Notes: generated by a model not told the origin, from the letters alone. DNA of 9,360 nucleotides from Acidimicrobiia bacterium (GCA_009927565.1 RFMT01000183.1:1-9360); one strand, 5' to 3'; positions 1-6,724 are shown, counted from the stretch's first letter. Program-made: numbers and translations.

Positions 1-1
1 A

Positions 2-994
2 AAAGTCGCCGAAGCTAACGGCCTAGTTGATGCTGATTGGTATAAACCAAAAGTTGATCGCGAGTTGATGAAAAAGTTCATGGCACGCAGCAATGGTCTG
101 GCTGCATTGCACGTCGCAAGTTGGTTCGCCGCCCTCGCAGTTTTTGGATATCTCGCCCATCTCAGTTGGGGCTCGTGGTGGGCAATACCGGCATTCGCTG
201 TTTATGGCGTACTTTATGGCTCAATGAGTGACTCGAGATGGCATGAAACCGGTCATCGAACGGCATTTCGCACAAAGTGGATGAATGACGTCGTCTACTA
301 CATCGCTTCATTCATGGTGTTTCGCGAACCAGAAACTTGGCGGTGGAGTCACGCCCGCCATCATTCAGACACGATCATCGTTGGTCGCGACGCCGAAATT
401 GCCTTCAAACGAAACGTGCCGTTCTATAAATATATTCTCGAACTATTTAGTTTCGGCGCGTTTCCAACCGAATTGAAGCAATGGATTCAAAATGCTTTTG
501 GCAAGATAACCAACAATCAAAAAGACTTTCAACCACCTGAGACATATCGCATTTCAATTTGGGCATCGCGCGTCTATCTCTCGATATTGATTGCAACGGC
601 AATCTTCAGTTGGCAAATCGGCAGTTTTGAGCCAATGATGTTCATTGGGTTGCCAAGCATTTACGGTCACTGGTTTGTAGTAACTCTCGGAGTCACTCAA
701 CACGCAGGCCTCGCCGAGAACACGACAGATCATCGACTGAATACCCGCACCATTTATATGGGACCGCTGAATCGTTGGATTTATTGGAACATGAACTATC
801 ACGTCGAACACCATATTTTCCCGTCAGTGCCATTCCATCAACTCAAAAATCTTCATGAAGCGGTCAAAGATCAATTGGCGCCACCTTATAAGAGCACGTT
901 CTCGGCCCTTCGCGAGGTTGTTTATGCTTTGCGTCGCCAGGCAAAAGACGAAAACTTTTATATCCAGCGTCAACTACCTGCAACTGCCAACTAG
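2..994 (+). CDS. Membrane di-iron fatty acid desaturase/hydroxylase, MocD-like (5' partial)
   Basis: Integral-membrane desaturase-superfamily enzyme (FA_desaturase, PF00487), which uses O2 and a di-iron centre to desaturate or hydroxylate a substrate. The three histidine boxes are visible: HETGH (nt 242-256), HARHH (350-364) and HVEHH (800-814), plus a QHAG motif before the third box. Hydrophobic segments surround the boxes. The reading frame has no stop back to base 2, and the residues before the TTG/ATG at 65/68 (DADWYKPKVDRELMKKF) look like the conserved amino terminus of this family. The true start therefore lies upstream of the window, and neither 65 nor 68 is it. A Rieske ferredoxin follows after 8 bp, which matches MocD/MocE of rhizopine catabolism more than a classical acyl-lipid desaturase. 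The substrate cannot be read from sequence. The family is certain; the hydroxylase reading is inferred. Confidence 0.92.
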   Translation, partial: KVAEANGLVDADWYKPKVDRELMKKFMARSNGLAALHVASWFAALAVFGYLAHLSWGSWWAIPAFAVYGVLYGSMSDSRWHETGHRTAFRTKWMNDVVYYIASFMVFREPETWRWSHARHHSDTIIVGRDAEIAFKRNVPFYKYILELFSFGAFPTELKQWIQNAFGKITNNQKDFQPPETYRISIWASRVYLSILIATAIFSWQIGSFEPMMFIGLPSIYGHWFVVTLGVTQHAGLAENTTDHRLNTRTIYMGPLNRWIYWNMNYHVEHHIFPSVPFHQLKNLHEAVKDQLAPPYKSTFSALREVVYALRRQAKDENFYIQRQLPATAN

Positions 995-1002
995 CTGCTG
1001 CC

Positions 1003-1326
1003 GTGAGCGAAGAATGGACCATCGCTTGTGAATTTGCCTCGGTTGCAGCCAACGATGTTGTGCGGTTTGACGCGACGGACGCAACTTTTGCCGTAGTCAA
1101 ACTCAACGACGGCCGTTGCAGCGTCATTGACGGTTTGTGTACTCACGGCAAGGCACACCTCGCCGATGGCTTTGTTGATGGCGAAACAATCGAGTGCCCA
1201 AAACATAACGGGCGTTTCAACGTTCTAACAGGCGAACCTGTTGCATCGCCGGTGCGTGTGGCTGCAAAGGTTTACGAGACACGCGTCAACGGCGACAAAA
1301 TCGAATTTAAAATCACTTCGGGCTAG
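1003..1326 (+). CDS. Rieske-type [2Fe-2S] ferredoxin, MocE-like
   Basis: Small soluble electron carrier (107 aa) of the Rieske ferredoxin type that feeds oxygenases. The cluster ligands are visible as C46-x-H48 and C65-x2-H68, separated by 16 residues. The second box reads CPKHNGRFN, followed by a TGEP turn, as in dioxygenase ferredoxins. The length is that of a stand-alone ferredoxin, so this is not an oxygenase alpha subunit. The start is a GTG 8 bp after the desaturase stop, which implies translational coupling and a shared transcript. It most likely passes electrons to the upstream membrane di-iron enzyme. No ferredoxin reductase is present in the window, so the NAD(P)H-dependent partner must be encoded elsewhere. 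An alternative role as the ferredoxin of an aromatic dioxygenase is less likely given the neighbour. Confidence 0.93.
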   Translation: MSEEWTIACEFASVAANDVVRFDATDATFAVVKLNDGRCSVIDGLCTHGKAHLADGFVDGETIECPKHNGRFNVLTGEPVASPVRVAAKVYETRVNGDKIEFKITSG

Positions 1327-1366
1327 TCGAACTAGTCTCGCCTGAAGCAAAAACATTGGGGTTCAA

Positions 1367-2125
1367 ATGGGCGAGACAGTTTTAATCACTGGCGCGGGTT
1401 CGGGTTTTGGCAAAGCGACTGCTATTGCACTTGCTGCCCGCGGACATAAAGTAATCGCGACCACAGAAACGCAATCACAGGCCGACGCTTTGCGCGCCGA
1501 GGCACCGCAGTTGACTGTCGAGAAACTTGACATCACTTCGGGTAGCGATGTCGCCGCTGCCAGCAAATTTGATGTTGATGTGTTGATCAATAACGCCGGT
1601 GCAGGTCAAACTGGCCCGATGGCAGATGTGCCTATCGCACGAGTACGGCACTTGTTCGAAGTTAATGTCTTTGGCACTCTTGCGATTACACAAGCGCTGC
1701 TACCGAAAATGGCGGCAAAAGGCTCGGGTCGCGTGATTATCGTTTCGTCAATTGCGGGAGTCTTGCCTGGACCGTCATTTGGTCCGTATGCAATGACCAA
1801 ACATGCACTCGAAGCTATGGGCAAGGCAATGCGTGCCGAACTCGCACCCGCGGGCATCGATGTGACGCTGATCAACCCCGGGCCTTACAACACGGGCTTC
1901 AACGATCGAATGGCCGCTTCAATGTGGGAGTGGTTTGGTGCGGGCGCAATAAGTGCTCCGGCAACCGATTTGCTGCGCGCGATCGGCACCATGGTAACTA
2001 CCAATCAACTAGACCCGATTGATGTTGCCAACAAACTTGTCGATCTTGTCGAGGCTGAGACAACGCAAGAAAACAATTTCATGCCTCCCGAAATTCGCGA
2101 CCTAATCAAAGCCCAACTCGGCTAA
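1367..2125 (+). CDS. Short-chain dehydrogenase/reductase (SDR)
   Basis: Classical SDR of 252 aa (adh_short, PF00106), a cytosolic NAD(P)-dependent oxidoreductase interconverting an alcohol and a carbonyl. The nucleotide-binding motif TGAGSGFG is at residues 8-15, an LDIT adenine-ring segment is near 54-57, and NNAG is at 75-78. The catalytic tetrad is N100, S128, Y141 and K145 (YAMTK), followed by the NPGP motif. The start is ATG preceded by TTGGGG at a 5-nt spacing. It lies 40 bp after the ferredoxin gene on the same strand, so it is probably in the same operon. There it could oxidise an alcohol made by the oxygenase pair; that is inference. Residues after the second beta strand are ATTET, with no clear Asp or Arg to fix the NAD/NADP preference. 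The substrate is unknown. Confidence 0.93.
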   Translation: MGETVLITGAGSGFGKATAIALAARGHKVIATTETQSQADALRAEAPQLTVEKLDITSGSDVAAASKFDVDVLINNAGAGQTGPMADVPIARVRHLFEVNVFGTLAITQALLPKMAAKGSGRVIIVSSIAGVLPGPSFGPYAMTKHALEAMGKAMRAELAPAGIDVTLINPGPYNTGFNDRMAASMWEWFGAGAISAPATDLLRAIGTMVTTNQLDPIDVANKLVDLVEAETTQENNFMPPEIRDLIKAQLG

Positions 2126-2169
2126 CACAAAACCAAGATAGATAACTCAAACTCTGATTAACTGACAGT

Positions 2170-2253
2170 ATGCAACTTCAAAAACTAATTGCACCAGTCG
2201 TAGTCATCGCGGTGACACTTGCGGTTTTCATCGCAAGTGTCACCCGACTCTAA
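2170..2253 (+). CDS. Possible 27-aa single-pass membrane micro-ORF
   Basis: An ATG-to-TAA frame of 27 codons starts 44 bp after the SDR stop on the same strand. The product begins MQLQKLIAP, continues with an uninterrupted hydrophobic run of about 17 residues (VVVIAVTLAVFIASV) and ends TRL. It therefore has a Lys near the amino end and an Arg at the carboxyl end, the layout of a one-helix membrane peptide. There is no convincing Shine-Dalgarno sequence ahead of the ATG. A perfect 13-bp inverted repeat lies inside it, so the stretch may simply be a transcription-end hairpin that happens to be open. I do not recognise the family. Confidence 0.35.
   Translation: MQLQKLIAPVVVIAVTLAVFIASVTRL
2211..2244 (+). 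terminator. Perfect 13-bp inverted repeat after the oxygenase operon
   Basis: The arms GGTGACACTTGCG (2211-2223) and CGCAAGTGTCACC (2232-2244) are exact reverse complements around an 8-nt loop. The stem is long and GC-rich, and it sits 85 bp after the SDR stop, between that gene and the convergent 82-aa gene. No T-run follows on either strand, so it is not a textbook intrinsic terminator. It could block readthrough, protect the 3' end of the mRNA or be a protein-binding site. It overlaps the possible 27-aa ORF. Confidence 0.55.
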
Positions 2254-2259
2254 AACTGC

Positions 2260-2508
2260 CTAACTTTCAATTCGTTTAAACGAATTAATTATTTGCTCCG
2301 ACAAATTGTCGATGCCGTTGCCGATCGCCATGAATGTTGGCGCCCAGAGACCTACGAAAATGCCAAAGCGCTCGCCTGCTGCACCAGCCTCACCTGCATC
2401 TGTTCCACCTTGGGTGAACCAGACGACGATGCTGCCAATTACTGATACGAAGCCAAGCGCGTACGAAAGATTCGCACTAAACCCAAGGGCCTTTAGTTTT
2501 CTTAACAT
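2260..2508 (-). CDS. Small two-helix membrane protein, GLWAPTF motif
   Basis: Predicted 82-aa membrane protein of unknown function. The chosen start is the ATG at 2506-2508 because AGGAG lies 5 nt upstream of it. The frame extends upstream to 2619, but that part would cross the whole divergent spacer and start of the neighbour. The product starts MLRKLKALGFSANLSYALGF and has a first hydrophobic segment at about residues 13-30. A Gly/Ala/Glu-rich loop comes next (about 32-46), then a second hydrophobic segment containing GIFVGLWAPTFMAIGN, and a charged tail ending KRIES. To my recollection similar small proteins with GLWAPTF are common in actinobacteria and are annotated only as hypothetical. 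It converges with the SDR operon and diverges from the isochorismatase-family gene. Confidence 0.82.
   Translation of the reverse strand: MLRKLKALGFSANLSYALGFVSVIGSIVVWFTQGGTDAGEAGAAGERFGIFVGLWAPTFMAIGNGIDNLSEQIINSFKRIES
2269..2286. repeat. 18-bp perfect palindrome
   Basis: AATTCGTTTAAACGAATT reads identically on both strands with no loop. It lies in the last codons of the 82-aa gene (the FKRIE part of its tail), about 25 bp from the 13-bp hairpin that ends the convergent operon. It could be a protein-binding site or coincidence under coding constraint. Confidence 0.6.
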
Positions 2509-2611
2509 GGTTTCTCCTATGTAACTTTTAAGGGGTTTTTCTGGCAAATGCCATTGCGCCGACAGTATCAGGCATGCGTTGCGACCATAGGTATGCCTTA
2601 AGATCTCCATT
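2509..2611. promoter_or_regulatory. Divergent spacer between small membrane protein and hydrolase genes
   Basis: This 103-bp spacer must hold the promoters for both neighbours. It contains a short palindrome TGGCA-AA-TGCCA (2542-2553). It also holds AGGCATGC/GTATGCCT arms (2570-2577 and 2591-2598), which pair as an 8-bp RNA stem with one G-U, just ahead of the GTG at 2612. No clear -35/-10 pair could be assigned. Confidence 0.4.
2514..2518 (-). promoter_or_regulatory. Ribosome binding site of the 82-aa gene
   Basis: AGGAG on the minus strand, 5 nt from the ATG at 2508. It decides the start of the small membrane protein in favour of the 82-aa form over the longer open frame. Confidence 0.75.
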
Positions 2612-3232
2612 GTGATCAAGCAATTTAAGCGCGAAACAGCACTGTTGCTGATCGATGTTCAAGTTGGTGTCGATGTTTTGACCCATTGGGGTGGACCAAC
2701 AGGTCGGCGAAACAACCCCGACGCAGAGAACAAAATGCTGCAGTTGCTGACTGCTTGGCGGGCAGCGAAACTTCAGGTTGCATTTACGCGTCACGACTCA
2801 CGCGAAGCAGCCTCGCCTTTGAAGTTTTCGCTACCGACTGGTGCTCAGAAACCTGGGTTTGAACCAGTTGTTGGCGAAATAGTCGTCGAGAAAGATGTCA
2901 ATTCTGGTTTCATTGGCACAGATCTTGAGATTCAACTACGGCGTGCAAACATCTCGCGTCTGGTGATAGTCGGTTTCTTTACCAACTTTTGCGTCGAAAC
3001 GACTACCCGCATGGCTGGCAACCTCGGCTTTGACACTTATTTAGTTGAAGACTGCTGTTCGACTTCAAACCGCGTCGGCCCCGACGGCATCGATCGCGAC
3101 CCTGAATTAGTGCACGCGATGACCGTGGCTAATTTGCATGGCGAGTTTTGCACTGCGATCAAGTTTTTTGATGCACTCGGCTTGGTCGCTGCCGACAACG
3201 CCAAACTTTCACGTTGCCAAGGCAACGAATAG
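2612..3232 (+). CDS. Isochorismatase-family cysteine hydrolase
   Basis: Cytosolic hydrolase of 206 aa (Isochorismatase family, PF00857), a fold that includes nicotinamidases, N-carbamoylsarcosine amidases and related C-N hydrolases. The catalytic triad fits D15 (in LLLIDVQ), K94 (VVEKDVNSGF) and the nucleophile C127 (GFFTNFCVETTTRMA). The HWGGPTGRRNNPDAE segment near residues 25-39 is typical of one subgroup of 'cysteine hydrolases', and no nicotinamidase metal motif is evident. The start is GTG at 2612, the first start candidate after an in-frame stop at 2588; it has no strong ribosome binding site. The gene diverges from the small membrane protein gene and stands alone on its strand. It ends only 6 bp before the stop of the convergent 1144-aa gene. 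The substrate is not predictable from sequence. Confidence 0.92.
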   Translation: MIKQFKRETALLLIDVQVGVDVLTHWGGPTGRRNNPDAENKMLQLLTAWRAAKLQVAFTRHDSREAASPLKFSLPTGAQKPGFEPVVGEIVVEKDVNSGFIGTDLEIQLRRANISRLVIVGFFTNFCVETTTRMAGNLGFDTYLVEDCCSTSNRVGPDGIDRDPELVHAMTVANLHGEFCTAIKFFDALGLVAADNAKLSRCQGNE

Positions 3233-3238
3233 GAACGC

Positions 3239-6200
3239 TTAAGAAGTTGGCGAGAACATGCGCACCGGCCGCACGTTGAAACCATAAATCTTTGACCAGT
3301 TATCAGAGCCACCCGTACCGATATTCACTGGGTATGCCTGACTGGCTGGCGTACCACGACCCGAGTCAATTTCAGTTGACGACCAATATGAATCGGTAGT
3401 GACGATCCCAGAAGAAGGACAACACTGATTGAGTGTTGTAAACGAAAGATACGTACGTTGAGTACGCATCTCTTTGAGTTCATTCTCCGATGGAAGGAAC
3501 CAGTCGCTGTAACTAGCTCCGGAGTATGTAACAGAATATGTGTCGGCGTCTTTTGCCGCGCCCGACGAACAAACTGCGACGATTGCATTTGTGTTCGACT
3601 GCCCTGTGCCAATTGCAGTGCCTTGAGCATTAGTGCCAATTGCTGTCGAAGTAAGGTTGCACCAGCGATTGTTGCCGTCAGTACCACTGCTCCAGGTGCT
3701 GATTGCGGCTTCGAAATATTTGCCTGTCGAGTTGCCGGCGGTCGACGGAATGATGAAGATTTTGCCTCCTGCTGGGCCGGTGTCACCAACTGCGTAAACG
3801 ACGCTGAAACTCACGGTGCTTGCTGTCGCAGAGTTGTAACTCGAGTCGGCGGCAATAGATGCACCAATCGTGCAAGTGCCGACAGATACGAAAGCTACAA
3901 CCCCAGTTGACGAATTAATTGTGCAAACGCTGGTTGTTGAGCTTGAATATGTTTTAGTACCTGTACCAGCCGAGGCTGTGCTGGTGATTGTGGGCGGCGA
4001 TACCGCCATTCGATACGACGATGTATAAGAGCCAGCATCAATTGTCAGCGTGCGTGTACCAAGTGGCACGCCCGATGCGTTTGCACTCCAGTCGGTTGTT
4101 GCTACTTGGGGATCAACTGAGTTATTCCATCCCGCAACACGAAAATAATATGTGGTGCCGTTAGTCAGACTTGAAACGGTGTATGTAGTGAGCGTTGTTC
4201 CCGTATACGTGTAGCCCGTTGCGAAAGTCGAATCGGTGCCCCAATAGATTCGGTAATTGTCGCCACCATGAGTGATCGCATTCCATGTAAAAGTCAGTGA
4301 GCCATTGCCGACGGTGACAGATGAGATCACTGGTGGCAAAGAAGCAGGTCGCACACCCGATGAAACTGTCGAATACGAACTTGTGCCAGCCGAGTTGACC
4401 GCCGCAACTTTGAAGTAATAGACGGTGTTGTTGGTTAGGCCGGTAACAATCGCCGACGTCGAAGTTGAAGTGCCGTCAGCAAACGTCGAAAAGCCACCCG
4501 AGCTAGATGTTGAATACTGAACCACATAATCAGTTATCGCTGCCCCACCGTTTGAGGCTGGTGCAGTCCATGACAGCGAGACTTGAGTCGCGCCCGACGT
4601 GCCAGTCACCGAGGTTGGCGCCGATGGAGCAGTTGCAGCAACTGTCGTAGTCGTAGTTGAGCTTGTCGTCGTAGTTGTAGATGTCGTCGTTGTGGTTGTT
4701 GTTTCGGGTGGTGGTGCAGTCGTCGTAGTCGTACTAGATGTTGTTGTAGTTGTCGAACTTGTGGTTGTAGTTGTCGAACTACTTGTAGTTGTGGTTGACG
4801 AAGTTGTGGTAGTCGGCGGCAACGTGGTGGTCGTAGTCGTTGTTGTTGTCGTAGTCGATTTAACTACAACTGGTTTAAGGGTTGTCGTAGTTGGTGGCAA
4901 AGTAGTTGTCGTCGTAGTTGTTGGAGGTTGGGTCGTCGAAGTTGTTGGAGGTTGGGTCGTCGAAGTTGTCGTCGAAGGCAGGCTTGTCGGCCCAAAACTT
5001 GCAAGCGTTTCAGGTCCGGCATTCTTTACGTCAATAGCCTTGGGCTCTGACAAAACCACGGTCTCGGCAAGCTTGGTCACCAAAAGACCTTGTGTCGGCA
5101 CAAATGCGGCGTCGGCTTTATATTCGGGATTTTTTAGATCGCGATCTTCGATCGGCGGCAAACCAGGCTTTACGTCGGTTGGTTTGAGTTCTTGTGGAAG
5201 TTCGATTTTCGTTGAATTCAAATCAATCTGCTCGCTTGCTGCTTTGGTCGTTGTCTTTTCACTACCGTCTCTGGCGACCTCCCGAACTTGTACCTGATTG
5301 TCACTAGTTTGGGTGGTGACGACGAAATTCGTGGATGCATTCGATATGCCACCATCAACTGCACGTACTGAAACAGCGGGCGTTTCTTGATTAACAACCA
5401 CTTCAATTTTTTGACCCGTGCTTGACTCAACTGAGACATCAAGTTGAGTTTCAGAAATATTGACGACGGTGTTATTACCCGAAGCCTCAGCAACCAAGTC
5501 GCCACTTGCCACCTTGATGTTTACTGTCGGGTCATCAACAGCAATCGAACCCTCAGTGATCGTGATCTTTCGATCTTTTTTCGATGCTGCCGCGATTTGC
5601 AACACTGCATTATCTTGAGTGACAAATGCACTCGTTGTATTTGGTAAATCAAGTTCGAGAGAATTGCCTTCTACAACTACTAAATACTCAAGGGCTCGAT
5701 AATTAGCCGGCGCAACCGAACCACGAATCGGTCGAGCGGTAATACCCTCTACCGATTGGTTTCGACTTGGCGAATATGAGCCATTCTCGTTCGACACCGA
5801 CCAATTTGTATCAACCGACGAAATGACGATTAATGAATTCTTAACTTTTGACTTGCTCGCACAAAACGGGCAGGTCGAGTTGCCACGTGTATCGAGCGAG
5901 GTGAGGTCCATATAACCCTTGCCGCCAGTCCAGGCGTTGGGGTCGTTTTCGGGATCTGGCCCGGAGAAAGAAAAAGTCCACTGCTCTGCTTTTAGGTCAA
6001 CATCGACAAACCGATTTTTGCCCGGCCAATTCGAGTCATATAGCTGAATTCGGGCTGTGTCGGCCGTTGGAAACTCAATCGCGTAAGGCAACACCGCGTG
6101 CCCACCTTGATCGGTATACAAACCCATCGAATATTTTGCTTTGCCTGTTTTAAAAGACTCAACAAGTTCGCCGATTATTTTTTTAAGCGATTGCTTGCCC

Positions 6201-6673
6201 CAGTCGATAGTTTCTTCTTGCACCTCGGGCAAGAACTGCGTCGCAAAAGTGCGAATGATTTCGTGGGTTACCTCGCCCTCGTTGACTAACTCAATTGTCG
6301 GTGGAAGCAGACTTAAATCGAAACGCTGCGAAGCCTCGACGACAATGCCCTCACAGTGTCCTGACGAGCGTGCCTGATTGACCATTCGCGCCCACGCGGC
6401 TGCCTCGGCGATCGGGTCGCAAGGTGTTGTGACACCGCCCGCGCAGGCTTCGGGGCCAAACATTTTGACTAAGTCATCAGCGACAAATTCTTCAGGAGAC
6501 GCACTCGCGGGGAAGTTCGCGAAGGCATAGCCATTTGGCGTCGGGCGCAACTCAGTTGCAACAGGAATTAATTCAACTTTCGCAGCACTGCCACCACTGC
6601 AAGCAGAACTAGCGAGCGCAAATAATGAAATTACAGCATTAATTCGCCGAATGAGTTTCACAATGCTACTCAA
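3239..6673 (-). CDS. Large mosaic surface lipoprotein: peptidase-like head, Thr-rich stalk, Fn3, Ig-like and Lcl/DUF1566 domains
   Basis: Predicted 1144-aa lipoprotein. A basic, hydrophobic signal ends in ASSAC, giving lipidated C25; Ser at -3 makes the lipobox imperfect. Residues about 40-290 resemble a papain-like cysteine peptidase: C107 (SGHCEG), H192 (GGHAVLPYAIE) and N215 (YDSNWPG) are correctly ordered. A CPFC pair follows at 268-271. Residues 290-560 are beta-rich and low in Cys. Residues 567-677 are a Thr/Pro/Ser stalk. Two fibronectin type III domains follow (about 682-777 and 778-870), then an Ig-like segment with CTIN/GTCTIG (871-960). The C-terminal Lcl/DUF1566-type domain has DWFLPSENEL, YWSSTE and NVRPVR. 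The start is TTG at 6673; a GTG four codons in (6661) gives MKLIRRINAV and is equally plausible, as neither has a strong ribosome site. The protein is probably surface-exposed; peptidase activity is inferred. Confidence 0.88.
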   Translation of the reverse strand: MSSIVKLIRRINAVISLFALASSACSGGSAAKVELIPVATELRPTPNGYAFANFPASASPEEFVADDLVKMFGPEACAGGVTTPCDPIAEAAAWARMVNQARSSGHCEGIVVEASQRFDLSLLPPTIELVNEGEVTHEIIRTFATQFLPEVQEETIDWGKQSLKKIIGELVESFKTGKAKYSMGLYTDQGGHAVLPYAIEFPTADTARIQLYDSNWPGKNRFVDVDLKAEQWTFSFSGPDPENDPNAWTGGKGYMDLTSLDTRGNSTCPFCASKSKVKNSLIVISSVDTNWSVSNENGSYSPSRNQSVEGITARPIRGSVAPANYRALEYLVVVEGNSLELDLPNTTSAFVTQDNAVLQIAAASKKDRKITITEGSIAVDDPTVNIKVASGDLVAEASGNNTVVNISETQLDVSVESSTGQKIEVVVNQETPAVSVRAVDGGISNASTNFVVTTQTSDNQVQVREVARDGSEKTTTKAASEQIDLNSTKIELPQELKPTDVKPGLPPIEDRDLKNPEYKADAAFVPTQGLLVTKLAETVVLSEPKAIDVKNAGPETLASFGPTSLPSTTTSTTQPPTTSTTQPPTTTTTTTLPPTTTTLKPVVVKSTTTTTTTTTTTLPPTTTTSSTTTTSSSTTTTTSSTTTTTSSTTTTTAPPPETTTTTTTSTTTTTSSTTTTTVAATAPSAPTSVTGTSGATQVSLSWTAPASNGGAAITDYVVQYSTSSSGGFSTFADGTSTSTSAIVTGLTNNTVYYFKVAAVNSAGTSSYSTVSSGVRPASLPPVISSVTVGNGSLTFTWNAITHGGDNYRIYWGTDSTFATGYTYTGTTLTTYTVSSLTNGTTYYFRVAGWNNSVDPQVATTDWSANASGVPLGTRTLTIDAGSYTSSYRMAVSPPTITSTASAGTGTKTYSSSTTSVCTINSSTGVVAFVSVGTCTIGASIAADSSYNSATASTVSFSVVYAVGDTGPAGGKIFIIPSTAGNSTGKYFEAAISTWSSGTDGNNRWCNLTSTAIGTNAQGTAIGTGQSNTNAIVAVCSSGAAKDADTYSVTYSGASYSDWFLPSENELKEMRTQRTYLSFTTLNQCCPSSGIVTTDSYWSSTEIDSGRGTPASQAYPVNIGTGGSDNWSKIYGFNVRPVRMFSPTS
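4643..4975 (-). repeat. Low-complexity ACN-codon tract encoding the Thr-rich stalk
   Basis: About 330 bp made almost wholly of ACN, TCN and a few CCN codons on the minus strand, read as GTNGTN repeats on the plus strand. It encodes roughly 110 residues of Thr with Ser and Pro punctuations (TTTTTTTLPP, TTTTSSTTTT). Thr-rich linkers of this kind separate anchored and exposed domains of bacterial surface proteins and are often O-glycosylated. The codons are mixed rather than homopolymeric, so a single slippage event would rarely shift the frame. Confidence 0.85.
4917..4964 (-). repeat. Tandem duplication of a 24-bp unit within the stalk
   Basis: Two exact head-to-tail copies (4917-4940 and 4941-4964), each beginning GTTGTTGGAGGTTGGG on the plus strand. 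They encode STTQPPTT twice. The unit is a multiple of three, so copy-number change would lengthen or shorten the stalk without breaking the frame. Confidence 0.85.
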
Positions 6674-6684
6674 TTTCGAAGAAA

Positions 6685-6724
6685 TTCAAGGGGTGGCAAG
6701 TCACCTGACCGGCCACCCCTTGAA
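6685..6724 (-). terminator. 13-bp stem between the two lipoprotein genes
   Basis: The arms TTCAAGGGGTGGC (6685-6697) and GCCACCCCTTGAA (6712-6724) are exact complements with a 14-nt loop. A 4-bp GAAG/CTTC extension lies outside on one side of a 3-nt bulge. On the minus strand it begins 14 nt after the stop of the 246-aa gene and is followed by the pyrimidine-rich ATTTCTTCG. It is a probable intrinsic terminator or attenuator, placed just before the start of the 1144-aa gene. The U-run is weak, so partial readthrough is likely. Confidence 0.65.

Noticed and set aside
554..1206. Minus-strand open frames over the desaturase and ferredoxin genes
   Set aside because: They lie opposite genes with clear histidine boxes and Rieske ligands, and carry no motifs of their own.
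1323..1335. CTAGT-CGA-ACTAG inverted repeat between the ferredoxin and SDR genes
   Set aside because: It has only 5-bp AT-containing arms and a 3-nt loop with no T-run, too weak to call a terminator within a probable operon.
2509..2619. Longer 119-aa version of the small membrane protein
   Set aside because: The extension lacks a ribosome site, would run over the start of the divergent gene, and the internal ATG at 2508 has AGGAG at ideal spacing.
3325..3910. Open frames on both strands over the end of the large lipoprotein gene
   Set aside because: They overlap the conserved Lcl/DUF1566 domain and show no family motifs, so they are shadow frames.
4643..4975. Repeat array that could suggest CRISPR
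   Set aside because: There are no regular repeat-spacer units; the repeats are short coding triplets inside one open frame.
4599..5297. Long plus-strand open frame rich in Val
   Set aside because: It is the complement of the Thr-codon tract (ACN read as GTN). The valine runs are an artefact of the stalk, and the minus-strand frame has the signal peptide and recognisable domains.
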